NCBI GenBank assembly: GCA_038528965.1
Contig: JBCBEC010000019.1
Coordinates: 53,734 to 117,733, forward strand
Source of the DNA: Lewinella sp038528965
GTDB taxonomy: Bacteria; Bacteroidota; Bacteroidia; Chitinophagales; Saprospiraceae
DNA: 64,000 nt
Direction of reading: 5' to 3'
Each line of letters begins with the position of its first letter. Position 1 is the stretch's first letter. This document shows, piece after piece, positions 1 to 10,200 of the stretch. The notes below the pieces were generated by a model that was given only the letters and a program-made list of their open reading frames with translations, ran no database searches and had not been told where the DNA came from. The translations under genes were made by a program, and so were the position numbers.

Positions 1-550
1 GCCCAGGAGCAAAAACGCCCTGACCATAACCCAGCACTGCTACTACCCAGGGCTCGTTCAAGGTGATCCAGTTCTTGATCCGGTCCCCAAAGTGTTCAAA
101 ACAAACGGCAGCATACTCGGCAAAAGCATCGGCAATTTGCGGATTGAGCCAGCCATCTTTTTGCATTTCCAGTGCCAGCGGCAAATCCCAGTGGTAGAGC
201 GTCACCCAAGGCTGTATGTCATTCACCAAGAGTTCGTTAATCAGATCGTTGTAGAACTGGATCCCTGCTTGATTCACTTGTTGAGTGGTGCCATCTGGTA
301 AAATTCTGGACCAGGCAATAGAGAAGCGATAGGCATTTACACCCAACTGCTTCATCAACTGCACATCTTCGCGAAAACGGTGGTAATGATCGCAGGCTTC
401 GTTGCCGGTTTCTCCCTCGTGAATGCGTCCGGGAATTTGGGTAAATGCATCCCAGATAGACGGGCCTTTACCATCGGCGTTCCATGCGCCTTCGATTTGG
501 TAAGAAGAGGTAGCGGTACCCCAGATAAAGTCGGAAGGGAATCGTCTCAT
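1..550 (-). CDS. GH1 family beta-glucosidase, N-terminal 183 residues (gene runs off left edge)
   Basis: Translating the minus strand from the ATG at 550 gives 183 residues with no stop before the window edge. The start MRRFPSDFIWGTATSSYQIE and the later block LYHWDLP are hallmarks of glycoside hydrolase family 1. TLNEPW near residue 164 carries the conserved acid/base Glu (about residue 166). The family is usually about 450 residues, so roughly 40 percent is present and the nucleophile motif lies outside the window. The product would hydrolyse beta-linked glucosides or related disaccharides. There is no signal peptide, so it is cytoplasmic. The start is chosen because the family motif begins only a few residues after this ATG. 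Substrate cannot be told from sequence. The 190 bases upstream (551-742) show nothing recognisable. Confidence 0.93.
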   Translation of the reverse strand, partial: MRRFPSDFIWGTATSSYQIEGAWNADGKGPSIWDAFTQIPGRIHEGETGNEACDHYHRFREDVQLMKQLGVNAYRFSIAWSRILPDGTTQQVNQAGIQFYNDLINELLVNDIQPWVTLYHWDLPLALEMQKDGWLNPQIADAFAEYAAVCFEHFGDRIKNWITLNEPWVVAVLGYGQGVFAPG

Positions 551-742
551 GCTTTGGCGGTCTTGTGCACAGCAGTAATGCTGATCGTTTAGCACCGCAA
601 AGGAACACAATAGCATTTAATTCGAGCCACAGAAGATAGTCCGAAAAAATCCGACAAAGTCCGATGCCCACACACAGCAAGCAGTCACAACAGTCAGACA
701 AAACTGTACATCAAAGAATCCCTAACTAAACGTGAAATGTAT

Positions 743-1294
743 TTAATTGAGAAAGCGGCGAATAGCCTCAGACAGCTTATTGGACAAACTGGAGGTCTTC
801 AATTCGGCTTCAATATCTTCATTGGCCCGCGCCTTATCCAAGAGTTGTCCTTTGTCTTCCTGAGGTAGGGAAAGGAAATTGAGCAAGTTCTGCTTCGGGT
901 TGTCTTTTGCCAATTGGAACTCGAGATCAGTAAAGGTACGCCCCGTTAGGTTTTCCAGTGCCACTTTATCTTCAAAGAAGACGGCCTCTATTTCCGGGCG
1001 CTGCATCAGAATTGCGAAGCGGTCATCCGTAGTGCTACGGTGCATGTAGGCACGTATGAAGTCTTCGCGCTCTTCCACGTCCTTTGGATCATTGAAATCG
1101 GCATCAACCACTAAAATAGTGTTGGCTTGGTGCCGAGCCGAAAGAATGGAGCGTGCCAAAGAAAGCGCAGAAGAATAGCCACCTGCGGACATCACCTTCA
1201 CCTTATCGCGATACTCGCTGGGTAGGACCATTTCAACCAACTCCTTGTCGAAGTCCCACTCGGTGACGATATACAATCCATTTAGGTTATTCAT
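743..1294 (-). CDS. TOPRIM-like protein, second gene of a nuclease pair
   Basis: 183 residues, soluble. The visible pattern is that of a small TOPRIM fold: a beta strand ending in an acidic residue (YIVTEWDFDKELV, Glu12), a hydrophobic strand followed by DxD (ILVVDADFND, Asp64/Asp66), and a later PEIEAVFFED block like that in OLD-type and related TOPRIM nucleases. There is no ATPase domain. Its start overlaps the stop of the upstream gene (1287-1889) by 8 bases, so the two are almost certainly co-translated. The upstream product has a PD-(D/E)xK nuclease core, so this looks like a two-component nucleic-acid-acting module, possibly for defence. The TOPRIM call rests on motif spacing only; the function is unproven. 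Confidence 0.6.
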   Translation of the reverse strand: MNNLNGLYIVTEWDFDKELVEMVLPSEYRDKVKVMSAGGYSSALSLARSILSARHQANTILVVDADFNDPKDVEEREDFIRAYMHRSTTDDRFAILMQRPEIEAVFFEDKVALENLTGRTFTDLEFQLAKDNPKQNLLNFLSLPQEDKGQLLDKARANEDIEAELKTSSLSNKLSEAIRRFLN

Positions 1295-1889
1295 CCGTTA
1301 GTAGCTCAATTAAATTAAAATCCGGTCTTCCGGACATAACACACTCTTGATATTTCTTTTCTAGACCTCTACAAAAATAGCGATTTTTCAACGAAAAGTC
1401 AATATCATATTGTTCCCACAATAGTATCGTTTGTGGTGCTAAATGCTCCGCCAATATCTTCGCCGGTTCGGTATAACCGGCCATACTAAAGAAACAACCG
1501 ATGACTTGCGAAGGTCGGTTCAACAAGCGATTACGGAGTTTCGCAATTGGATCAAAGTTGATCGCACTCTTCACATCCTTGCACTCAACCAAGGCCACGA
1601 AGTTTTCCCAAAAGATGAGCCCGTCGATCTGTTCAATGACCTCACTCTGCTTATGCACCTCAAAAGGATAAACCACCTTGGCGCCCTCTAATTCAAATCC
1701 ACGCATGATCAAATACTCCAAAGCCTTACCCGGTGGCCAGGTAGGCCCCGTCTTCTTCCGGCGGATTTGCTGCCAGAAGTTTTGCAGGTCGGGCCAGTCC
1801 ATTTCCTGTACCAGCTCGTAGTAGAATATTGATTTCGGAGTAGACAAGGGAAGTTGAATTTTGGGTGAGCTAATATCGTAAAAATACAC
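1287..1889 (-). CDS. PD-(D/E)xK nuclease-like protein (Mrr/restriction-type core)
   Basis: 200 residues, no signal peptide. The centre reads as a classical PD-(D/E)xK active site: Asp89 in EQIDGLIFW, then Glu102 and Lys104 in ALVECKDVKSA, with an earlier helix carrying Glu58. This is the layout of Mrr-like or Holliday-junction-like restriction nucleases. The C-terminal half (QVIGCFFSMAGYTEPAKIL, then a strand about the enzyme's 'LLWEQYDIDF') matches the rest of such a fold. It overlaps the following TOPRIM-like gene by 8 bases. No methylase or specificity subunit lies nearby, so it is not an ordinary type II system. The ATG at 1889 is chosen because the next in-frame ATG would cut into the fold. 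Confidence 0.65.
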   Translation of the reverse strand: MYFYDISSPKIQLPLSTPKSIFYYELVQEMDWPDLQNFWQQIRRKKTGPTWPPGKALEYLIMRGFELEGAKVVYPFEVHKQSEVIEQIDGLIFWENFVALVECKDVKSAINFDPIAKLRNRLLNRPSQVIGCFFSMAGYTEPAKILAEHLAPQTILLWEQYDIDFSLKNRYFCRGLEKKYQECVMSGRPDFNLIELLTDE

Positions 1890-1999
1890 ATGGTATTAGC
1901 CCTTTCTAAGCAAGGTACAACGCCCCCCGAATAGAAGTTCCAAAATTCTACTTCCCTATTACTGAAAAAGTCATTTTTTTCGTTGCTTCCCGACCATCA

Positions 2000-3586
2000 T
2001 TAGACAATCGTCGGCTCCGCTGCTGGACATGAAAGTCCGATCCTTTCCAAAAACGGGTTATCGAACAAGCGCTGCTTTTCCTCGGTCATTAGTATTGATC
2101 GCTGACGTAGCCACTCGTTGACTTTTTCACCAAACATCCGCTCCACTAGTCTGGGGTAAACCCAATCGGCATTTTTACCCCAGTGCATGGTGAACGGAAT
2201 ATCGTTCAAACGCAGCGTATCAATCATCTTCTTGCTGAATTCCTTCAAGCTCAAAAGTTGCTTTGAGGCCTCCCACTGCACACCGTCGATCTCCAGAACA
2301 CAGGTTACTGGAAACTTGGTAAAGGCCAAAGTAGCATCGGATTGCTTCACAAAACGCAAAGCAAACAGTCCTGGGATTGGCCCTACTTCGTTCACGAGAT
2401 CCGACATTAACTGCATTCCCTTTTCACTGTAACGGTGGTCGATTCCGAAGGAACAAGCAAAGGCTGGTCCTTGATAACCGGCATCCCAAAACATCTCAGC
2501 AAGGGTACCGGTCAAGACTTCATTTTCCACCGGTAGTACCGCTTTCCGCAAAAGTTGGATCAAGCCGGGAATCGACTTTGGGGCCCGTTCCGCAATCTTG
2601 ATAAAAAGGTGAATAAGATCCCGGTAAATAGATTTCTTCACCGCAGGTATCGGATCAGGATAGCCTGAAACATAGTCCTTCTTATACATCAATTCTACGA
2701 TATACTCCTCCTGCTCATTGTAGGGGTTAACGTAGATTTTGTAGAAATACGGACGATTATTCTGGCCAGTCTCATCCACCTCTTCCGCAATGCGAAATTC
2801 AGGGTGGGTAAAATCCATAGTATTCGCCAATTCCATAGCCACCTGCTTAGGAATCTTCTTGATATAGCGCTTCAGCAGGTAACGATCTTCTGCTTCGATC
2901 AGTACACCATGAATAAAACCAAAGCCGCCCAAGCCGACTAAAGCAGCATTGAACAGGGCATCGTCTCGGATTACCCGAGCCTGAATTCGCTTGGCAAAAT
3001 CATCACTTAGCGCCGGTTCGGATTGCCGTTCTAGATAAACAACGTCTTCAGGCTTGGGCCCAATAATCAGGTTGATGCCTTTGACAAAATCCTGGACGGC
3101 TCCAAAATCAAAAGTAGATCCGTGGACTCCCGTCGAGATACAGCCCGCAATGGTCTGACCATTACTGGCACCGCTGGTCTTAAGCGACTTGCCCGCCCGG
3201 GCCAGCGCGCGCGAAATACTCTTGATTGTTGTACCACACTGGAAGAAGAATAGCTTATCGGCTTCTAGTGTAGACTGCTCGTGAATATCTTCCTGCCCAA
3301 GCGGCAGCTGCAGGTTCATGAGCTTATTATGGTGCATCCGATCGGGATGGTACGCGATATTGGATAGGGACCAACGAGACCCAAAGGCCCGGAAACCCTG
3401 ATTGGCATTGAGGGCGCTTAAAAGCAATTGCTGGATTTCTGCGGCCGCATCATTATAGCGATCCACGGCCAGGGGGAGATTGGCCGAAGGTTCTAATTGC
3501 GTCGACAATAAACCATCCACCGGATAAGCTCCATTCTGGTGGAGCGTATTCCATTGGTAGTTGTTATAGGATTTAGTATGTGCCAT
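2000..3586 (-). CDS. FAD-binding oxidoreductase, lactone-oxidase type (PCMH fold)
   Basis: 528 residues. The N-terminal 220 residues have the PCMH-type FAD-binding fold: a substrate-entry block FRAFGSRWSLSNIA near residue 62, a VQVG-like strand (FFFQCGTTIKSISRAL), and the FAD pyrophosphate loop KTSGASNGQTIAGCISTG followed by VHGST, where a His after the loop is often the covalent flavin anchor. The remainder resembles the C-terminal half of D-arabinono-1,4-lactone/L-gulonolactone oxidases. No signal peptide. The likely reaction is oxidation of a sugar lactone or sugar alcohol using oxygen. The gene ends seven bases before the next ATG on the plus strand and is followed, on the same strand, by nothing closely spaced. 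Substrate is not predictable. Confidence 0.8.
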   Translation of the reverse strand: MAHTKSYNNYQWNTLHQNGAYPVDGLLSTQLEPSANLPLAVDRYNDAAAEIQQLLLSALNANQGFRAFGSRWSLSNIAYHPDRMHHNKLMNLQLPLGQEDIHEQSTLEADKLFFFQCGTTIKSISRALARAGKSLKTSGASNGQTIAGCISTGVHGSTFDFGAVQDFVKGINLIIGPKPEDVVYLERQSEPALSDDFAKRIQARVIRDDALFNAALVGLGGFGFIHGVLIEAEDRYLLKRYIKKIPKQVAMELANTMDFTHPEFRIAEEVDETGQNNRPYFYKIYVNPYNEQEEYIVELMYKKDYVSGYPDPIPAVKKSIYRDLIHLFIKIAERAPKSIPGLIQLLRKAVLPVENEVLTGTLAEMFWDAGYQGPAFACSFGIDHRYSEKGMQLMSDLVNEVGPIPGLFALRFVKQSDATLAFTKFPVTCVLEIDGVQWEASKQLLSLKEFSKKMIDTLRLNDIPFTMHWGKNADWVYPRLVERMFGEKVNEWLRQRSILMTEEKQRLFDNPFLERIGLSCPAAEPTIV

Positions 3587-3592
3587 GGTGAT

Positions 3593-3934
3593 TTAGTTTT
3601 GATCGAGATTACAAGAATAGGTCAGCTTCACCTTGCGCTTTCGCCCGAAGGTAATGGCAGCAAGCAGTACACCCGAAAAGGTATTTTTGTATTCCAGGAG
3701 GAAAATCCCTCCCGAATCGCAGTCTTTGACTACGTACACAAAATCCTTATCGAAGGCACTCATCTTGATGACGGTGTCGATCTCAATCTTTTGAATGTTT
3801 TCAAATTTACCTGGTTCTACACTCATTGGATCAGGCACGCCTTCTCCTTGTGCAGTTTTGAGCGCTACGGTATAACAAGAGGAAAAAAGAAATACAATTG
3901 CAATACAGATGGCGCTTAAATACATTTTTCTCAT
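3593..3934 (-). CDS. small lipoprotein, Bor-like
   Basis: 113 residues from the ATG at 3934, chosen over the ATG at 3967 because the later start gives a clean lipoprotein signal (MRKMYLSAICIAIVFLFSSC). The Cys after SS is the expected lipidation site. The C-terminal part (FLLEYKNTFSGVLLAAITFG followed by RKRKVKLTYSC) has the strand-turn-Cys layout seen in Bor-family lipoproteins, but similarity is weak and the call is tentative. Outer- or inner-membrane anchored. It ends six bases upstream of the start of the FAD oxidoreductase gene on the same strand, so the two probably form one transcription unit. Confidence 0.55.
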   Translation of the reverse strand: MRKMYLSAICIAIVFLFSSCYTVALKTAQGEGVPDPMSVEPGKFENIQKIEIDTVIKMSAFDKDFVYVVKDCDSGGIFLLEYKNTFSGVLLAAITFGRKRKVKLTYSCNLDQN

Positions 3935-4170
3935 AGCTCTCAAAAATTGAATAAAAAACAGTCGCATCTCTCTTCCTATATCATTTTCGCAAGCGTACTC
4001 TTACCCTAGCGAATCAATTGTTCAGCGAAACACACTGACTGACTAAAAAAAGAGATGTACTGTTCTATACCCCTTTGCGACCATCTGTTAGCACTGTGCT
4101 TAGCATTTGCGCCCTAGGTGCAGGGTCTTCAAGCGTGTTTTGTAGTAGTTTTAATTCTTCGACCTGCTCT

Positions 4171-4211
4171 CAAAAAGAGAACTCCCATGGCAGCGAAAGC
4201 TGGCATGGGAG
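4171..4211 (-). terminator. probable terminator of the 11.5-4.2 kb minus-strand operon
   Basis: The 13-base arms 4182-4194 and 4199-4211 pair around a GAAA tetraloop with one G-G mismatch. Read on the minus strand, the hairpin is followed after four bases by a run of five T. It lies 40 bases after the stop of the M12B-like gene. Confidence 0.6.
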
Positions 4212-4250
4212 CTTAGTGATAGTTTTTATATTCGTGATGAAGTGATAAAC

Positions 4251-6053
4251 TTACTGTTTAACCACATCCAATGGTTCCAAATTCATTTCATTTTCAAGTA
4301 CAACACTATAGTTACCTGCGGGCCAATTTGCAACATCAATCTCGGTTTGCAAGATCGTCGACTCATCCAATAGCAGGGGCGGTAAAATCAAAACCGCCTC
4401 GTCGTTGGCGTTGATAACTCGCAGAATGCTGATATCTTCTGCTGGTACCTGAAAAGTAATTGTGATAAGATCTGTTGCTTGATCCAGCATTACCTCCATC
4501 AGGCTTCCAGACTGAGTGAACGTGGCGGGAATCAATGTAGTGGGTGCACCAGCAACGCCATCGATTAAGGAAATACTAGTGATATTCTCAAAGCCGCAAA
4601 AATCAGTAGAGACTTCAGCAAAGAAACCTTCCGTAGCTTCAAAACCTTCTTCGAGTACCACGCGCTGACCAGCTTGAAATACTACTGACTGTGGATTTGA
4701 ATTAGTGGCCTTACCAGTAGAAGTGACGGTAGTTTGAGATTGGTAAGTGTCATTAGGAATTGGATTTCCTTCTACTACCAGGCCGCGAGATTCATCTGGG
4801 GCGCATTCATCCAGGTCAAGACAGCTATCATCAATTACAATCGTTTTATTGGAAACGGCTCCTAAGTTGTGGCCCTCGAGCTTAAGCTCTAAGCCAATGT
4901 CTCGTGCTTGCCTTGCTCCTAGTAAATGAGCCATAATACAGGCCGCTTGCTCGAAGTTAATACTAGTATTAGGTAATACCTCGCTGAAATCAGTCATTAG
5001 ATTTCCTGTGACACAGTAAGGCCCAGTGCTGCCCCCCGACTGACAGATGCCACCGATGCCCGCAGCGCGGCCACCACCAATTTCACGTGTAGTCAGAAGG
5101 TGGCCAACATCTCCTTTAAAGGTAGGGGTATTCACTATAAATGTATCCAATACAGCACCAGTACTATCCAGATTGGTGTATTCCGTTCCATAAGGGTCTG
5201 GAATACGCCAAACGACCAGCTCAGACAGCTGAACATTGAGACCCATATTCCGGTAGGTAGCGGTAAGCTCCGCAAAGAGGCCTAAGACATAATTGCCAAC
5301 ATTGATAAAGTTTAGGTCTAAATCTCGAAACAGCTCAAATTCCACCTCAGCGTATACTTGCAAGCAGCCACTCGGTATATCCGATGTATTTGGCCCTACA
5401 ACATTGATATCGGTACGGTCATTCCACTCGGGTTCTTCAGCTATTAACTGCCGTTCGTCATAGAGCACATATTGTCCGGAATCATCCTGTAGTTTACCCA
5501 AAATATAGGTGCTGGTGCGGTCCCGGATAAACAATCGAACTTCATCACCAAACAAACTAAGAACGGCTAAAGAGTGGGGGTCATCTGCAACCATTCCCCA
5601 GTAAAATACGCCCGTGGGACCAGCAATCACTGTTTCACCGGAAGGTAAACGTATTTTAAAATCTTCCGCCACCACCCGCATTTGAGTAAGATCCAGTTCA
5701 ATGGCACGGCTCCCATCTGCGGTCAGCGGGATAGTGAAGTGAATATTCCTTGGCACCTGTGTCAGGGTTGTAAATAGCTGCTCTTGATCTAGCTCAAAGG
5801 AGAAAACAGCACCACTAACGAGTGGAGCTAGAGTTGGAGTAGGCTGGTTATCCTGAAACGTCAACAAAGAGAGTGTGCTCCAGCTAGCGCCCGCCCGCCG
5901 GTTAATAATATTCAGGGCATTTACCTTAGGCGACGTGCGAACAGGGTTGGCGTAGGAGCTTCCCGCAAGTGCATTTGAGATCAAATCTTGGCTAAACGCC
6001 AGGGTATGCACCGTCAATAGCAACACTATACTTAACCATATCTTTTTCATCAT
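4251..6053 (-). CDS. secreted M12B/reprolysin-like protein with a destroyed active site
   Basis: 600 residues with a signal peptide (MMKKIWLSIVLLLTVHTLAF, then SQ). A propeptide-like N-terminal half is followed by a metzincin-type domain (about 230-400) whose flanks match the secreted M12 peptidases of Saprospiria (EVEFELFRDLDL; VGHLLTTREIGGGRAAGIGG). Where HExxHxxGxxH should stand the protein reads CIMAHLLGARQ (372-382): the first zinc His is Cys, the catalytic Glu is Ile and the third His is Gln. After it comes a coat-hanger-type segment (QSVVFQAGQRVVLEEGFEA) and a C-terminal beta domain ending WPAGNYSVVLENEM, a divergent T9SS-like tail. Probably a non-catalytic, binding-only relative. First of three minus-strand genes upstream of the terminator; 18 bases after its upstream neighbour. 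Confidence 0.75.
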   Translation of the reverse strand: MMKKIWLSIVLLLTVHTLAFSQDLISNALAGSSYANPVRTSPKVNALNIINRRAGASWSTLSLLTFQDNQPTPTLAPLVSGAVFSFELDQEQLFTTLTQVPRNIHFTIPLTADGSRAIELDLTQMRVVAEDFKIRLPSGETVIAGPTGVFYWGMVADDPHSLAVLSLFGDEVRLFIRDRTSTYILGKLQDDSGQYVLYDERQLIAEEPEWNDRTDINVVGPNTSDIPSGCLQVYAEVEFELFRDLDLNFINVGNYVLGLFAELTATYRNMGLNVQLSELVVWRIPDPYGTEYTNLDSTGAVLDTFIVNTPTFKGDVGHLLTTREIGGGRAAGIGGICQSGGSTGPYCVTGNLMTDFSEVLPNTSINFEQAACIMAHLLGARQARDIGLELKLEGHNLGAVSNKTIVIDDSCLDLDECAPDESRGLVVEGNPIPNDTYQSQTTVTSTGKATNSNPQSVVFQAGQRVVLEEGFEATEGFFAEVSTDFCGFENITSISLIDGVAGAPTTLIPATFTQSGSLMEVMLDQATDLITITFQVPAEDISILRVINANDEAVLILPPLLLDESTILQTEIDVANWPAGNYSVVLENEMNLEPLDVVKQ

Positions 6054-6071
6054 TAGAAAGGGTTTAAGGGT

Positions 6072-7169
6072 TTACTGCATACTGATTAGCACTAATACTA
6101 ATCCTTTCCCTTCTTCCAGGCCACTCATTGCTTTACCAATGATTGCGCCTTGCGCCGCAGTATAGTCCGTTACCTTCATAGCGTGCCCAGTGGTAGGCGA
6201 GGTAGTGAGTAAATCTCCGGGTTCAATAGCTCCGTAGGAAGCATCCACTAAAGTAAATACGCGGCCAGCAATAGCAACTGTGACATCTCCGTCAGCGATA
6301 GTTCCGGGCTGGCCAAGTATCATCCCTGGCTCTACACCACCCGCTCCGCTTACTACACCGGCTACTGCCCGATCGTAGGCACCAATACTGGGCGTAAGAT
6401 CACCTGCATTAAAGCGATCAATAGACAAAACCATACCAGGAATTGCTGCTATTTCCTTCCCTTTCGGGCTATTTACCTTGAAGCGCTCTGCTACATCCGC
6501 CCCAACTACAATGAGTTTTTCTGTTACCAAAACCTCATTTTTAGTGGCTTTTATCATTTCCTTTCCTCCAACTATTATGGATAAGTCTACGTCATTTAGT
6601 GTTCCCACTTTATTGTTAGGCGGGCTACCCACATTTCCGTTCATTGTCCAGTAGTTTCCACTAGTCAAAGAAGTAGTACAGCGGTTACCATCTATATCCG
6701 TGCGAGAGTACAATATGAAATTACCATAGGTATTTCCCAGTTTTATGTTCTCTCGGGGCGAAGTAGCCTCACTAAGACAAAGCACATCCATGATTTCCTC
6801 ACAAACTCCATTGGATGAATCGGTTACCCTAAAACGTAGGTAGGAACTTAATCTTCCAGCTACTAGACTAGAGTCAGTAGTAGCATCATTGATTGTCAAA
6901 AGTTTGCCAGACATTACATGGTTAATCGTGTCTACGAGCCTGGTGGGTATAGTTTTCTGATCCGTGAACACTTCAATATTTACACTGTCTTTGCCTACAT
7001 AGTAGAATTCTAATTCCTGTACCGTACCTGAAGCACAGGTGCACGGTTGTGGACAATTCGATTGCGCTTGTAGACTACTTGGAAACATCGCTCCAGTGAT
7101 CATAACTGCCAATAGAAAACGGATTGGCAAGACGAAAAAAGCGCTTATTGAAGATTGAAAGCAATTCAT
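6072..7169 (-). CDS. secreted protein with phage-appendage-type C-terminal domain
   Basis: 365 residues. A long signal region (hydrophobic stretch about 12-33, ending LQAQ) is followed by a Cys-rich start (SNCPQPCTCASG). The C-terminal 120 residues carry a widely shared pattern: YDRAVAGVVSGAGGVEPGM, AIAGRVFTLVDASYGAIEPG, DLLTTSPTTGHAMKVTD, then IIGKAMSGLEEGKGLV. This block occurs in many bacterial surface proteins and resembles tail-spike/intramolecular-chaperone-type ends; that relationship is from memory of the family, not demonstrated here. Its middle region (KVNSPKGKEIAAIPGMVLSI) leads into it. It lies between the large S8 protease and the dead M12B protein with short gaps, so the three are probably co-transcribed. 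Exact function unknown. Confidence 0.6.
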   Translation of the reverse strand: MNCFQSSISAFFVLPIRFLLAVMITGAMFPSSLQAQSNCPQPCTCASGTVQELEFYYVGKDSVNIEVFTDQKTIPTRLVDTINHVMSGKLLTINDATTDSSLVAGRLSSYLRFRVTDSSNGVCEEIMDVLCLSEATSPRENIKLGNTYGNFILYSRTDIDGNRCTTSLTSGNYWTMNGNVGSPPNNKVGTLNDVDLSIIVGGKEMIKATKNEVLVTEKLIVVGADVAERFKVNSPKGKEIAAIPGMVLSIDRFNAGDLTPSIGAYDRAVAGVVSGAGGVEPGMILGQPGTIADGDVTVAIAGRVFTLVDASYGAIEPGDLLTTSPTTGHAMKVTDYTAAQGAIIGKAMSGLEEGKGLVLVLISMQ

Positions 7170-7234
7170 TGTTATTTAGCTTTAGGTAAAGTTTTATTAA
7201 TTAATGAGAACAGGCAAGCTATTCATAGGCCTGA

Positions 7235-10200
7235 TCAATTACGCCAGAACTTGAGTACCTTGCCCCGGAAGGGCTTATCATTCACGCGTAGATCGTAGAG
7301 ATAGAGACCATCTGGGAGCTCTAATCCTTCCGTAGTTTTGCCACTCCACTCCATTAAGCCCGCGCCATTACAGAATTCTTCGTAGACTAACTCGCCGCAA
7401 GCATCGTATACCCTTAGTTCCAAATCAGAATAAGCGGTAAAACCATCGCCCAAACGGAAATGGACTTCTCTGAAGAATGGATTTGGAGTTACGTATACCT
7501 CTTGCGGTGGCTCCACGTCCAGATCGGGTTCGTAGAACTCGATCCCCAGAGATTTATGGACGTTTTCGAGTTTTATTCGACCACCAGTACTGACGACGGT
7601 ATCCAGGCTGGCATGCCTTTGCAAATTCCCCGGAGCCGTGAGGGAATCGATAATTTCTTCTGGCGTTAATTGAGGATTATAGGCTAAGGCCAAAGCTGCT
7701 ATACGTGAAACAAAGGCCGCGGTCATAGAGGTACCAGCCAAGTCCACTACTTTGTTGTCGAGACCAATGGTGCGGAAAGCCCCCTGGGTCACTACATTTA
7801 CAATTTCGGGATGGTAATTGGAATAATACGCTAGCGTATCTCCCTCTACTCCAAGCGCACCTACGACTACCAGATTGGCAAAAGGTTTGAGTTCCTTATC
7901 GATCTGATCAATAATCCGAAATGCGCCTGGCCAGCGGTAACTACCTTGCCACTTTTCTGTCCTGGGTGCTAGTAAATTTTCACCTTCATTACCCGCCGAA
8001 ATCACTACCAGCACTCCTTTCTCTTCGGCAAACTTTAAGGCATTGTAGAGTGGTATGGGTACGTTTTCATCCCAAAAACCTAGACTCATATTCACCACCT
8101 GAGCGCCTTTCGCTACCGCTTCGTGCAAACCACAGGTGAGCTCAAAGGCGTTACCGCGATTTACGTTATACACCTTTTCGTTCATGATAATGGGCTGGAC
8201 ATTGTCTGGCAGCATGCGGGTCATGATACTTGCTAAAGGGGTACCGTGATCTAAATCATCTTGGGCCAATGAATCACGTTCAATATGGTTGGTCCCTTCG
8301 TTGTTATCGACGACACAATCTCTATTTTCGTCTATACCGTTGCCCGGCAGCTCGTCGTTATTGTAAATGAGACCTTTGCCACGGGTATTGGGCAAGTCCA
8401 TTCCCGTATCCAAAAGGGCGATGTAAACGGTATTCTTTTCGCCTGGTTGGAATACTACGGGTAGATCACATTGGATGAAATTACCGTCCGTTGGCAGCAA
8501 GGATTCAAACACCAGTTCAACGTTGACGGTATCAATGCCAGAACTACCGGACGAACCCCGCGGACCATCCAGGATAATGGTATCAGCATCCGGCAAACCA
8601 TAGTATCTCAACAAAGGATAATTGTCGACACAAGCACAGAAATCTTTGAGGGTTGCGCCCCCGTCTTCCAGTCGTTGGACTAGGTCATCGGCTTTCTCTC
8701 TGGGCAAATTTGTAAAGTCGACCACCACATCTCTTCCGGGAACTAAAACGACATCCTCAGTCGGTAGCTGACAAGCAAAGGGGGTTAGTTTTCCCCCGGC
8801 CACTTCACTATCTACCAGACCATGTTCGGCAAGGCTCGTCCAAAAATCCGCCCACATATTCACCCAGCAAAATGCCCCACTAAAGTTAGTCTTAGTGATT
8901 AGGTCATCATCCGGATAATTCCAGGTTATCGTGCTGGCAGCACCTGATTCAGTGGGTCGTAAATCCAAAGGCCCCGCAGAACGTCGGGGTTGTACCAAAC
9001 CGGGGTCCACCAACTGGTTCTCATCCGACGCGAAGCGGTACCTAAGTGTTTCATCCGTATCTGCATCAGCAGAAGCTATGACCTCACCAAGCGTAGGTGG
9101 AGCATCTGACTTCCAGAAGAAATTACCGTCTAGCTTAAGGTCATAAGAGACTGGCGGTAAGAGATCTGCGTTGATAGCAGTCGTAAAATCGTAGAACACA
9201 CTGTTTTGGAGGCGTATCCCACCTTGGGTAGCATTCCGGTCACCAAAATCAAAGGCACGGAAATTGCCTCCATTTTCTGGTCCTACTATCGTGAGATTGT
9301 ACAGTTGAGGGCGGATTGCTGCACTATTGTAGTAGGCCTCGTTATTCTGAGCTCCCCGTATGGCTATACCTCTGGCCAGCGCAGTGTCCTCAGTGTCCGC
9401 AGCCAACAAAAACCAAAACTGACCAACGCCTTGCCAGTTGTTGGTCAGGCTTACTAGATCACCATTGGTAGCGCGGTGAACGGAAAGATAACGGGGGTTA
9501 ACAGTACCACCCGCTAGTCGGAAAGCGGCATCCGTGGTACTTCCAGAAGCAAATACTTCTACAAAGTCGACGGTGGTACCACGACCTAGCCCCCCTAGAA
9601 ACAAACTGCTTCGATTTAAACCGGCGTGCTGAACCCGCACAAATTTGAGTACTCCAGAAGTCCCTAGCGTATCACTTCCTCCATATTCCGCCTTGCTAAC
9701 CGATGTAAAACCAGGAAGCGTGGACCGAGCGACGCCTTCCTCCAGAGGGGCATTACCCAAAATCGCCAGACCTCCCCAGAGTGCACCGCTATCGGCTGGT
9801 ACATTTGGGGTAGCACCAACGCTATCTTGTTCCGCGGTGAAGATAATGGGGGCTGCTGCGGTACCTTCCGCGTTGATAGTTGCCCCGGAGGCGATGACCA
9901 GCATGGAAGTAGTATCTGCAGGAGAAGTTGGAGCAGCTTTAGCACGAACAACCGTACCTGCTTCTATTTTCAACGTACCACCTTCTAGAAAAACGACTCC
10001 GTCCAGGAGGTAACAATTATCTGCAGTCCAGAGATAGTTTCCATTGGTCAAATCTGCATCGGTGATGACAATGCATTCTGGCTCAGCTTCTTCCGGCTGC
10101 TCTGGTAAATAGCCAAGCTCGTCCAGCGCCGTCCAGCCCCAAAGCCAAAGGTCCGTATCATTAAAAGCACCACGGTAAGTCGTGGCATCAAATCGATCAC

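Noticed and set aside
1443..1691. 82-residue plus-strand frame
   Set aside because: Antisense to the PD-(D/E)xK gene, whose motifs are convincing.
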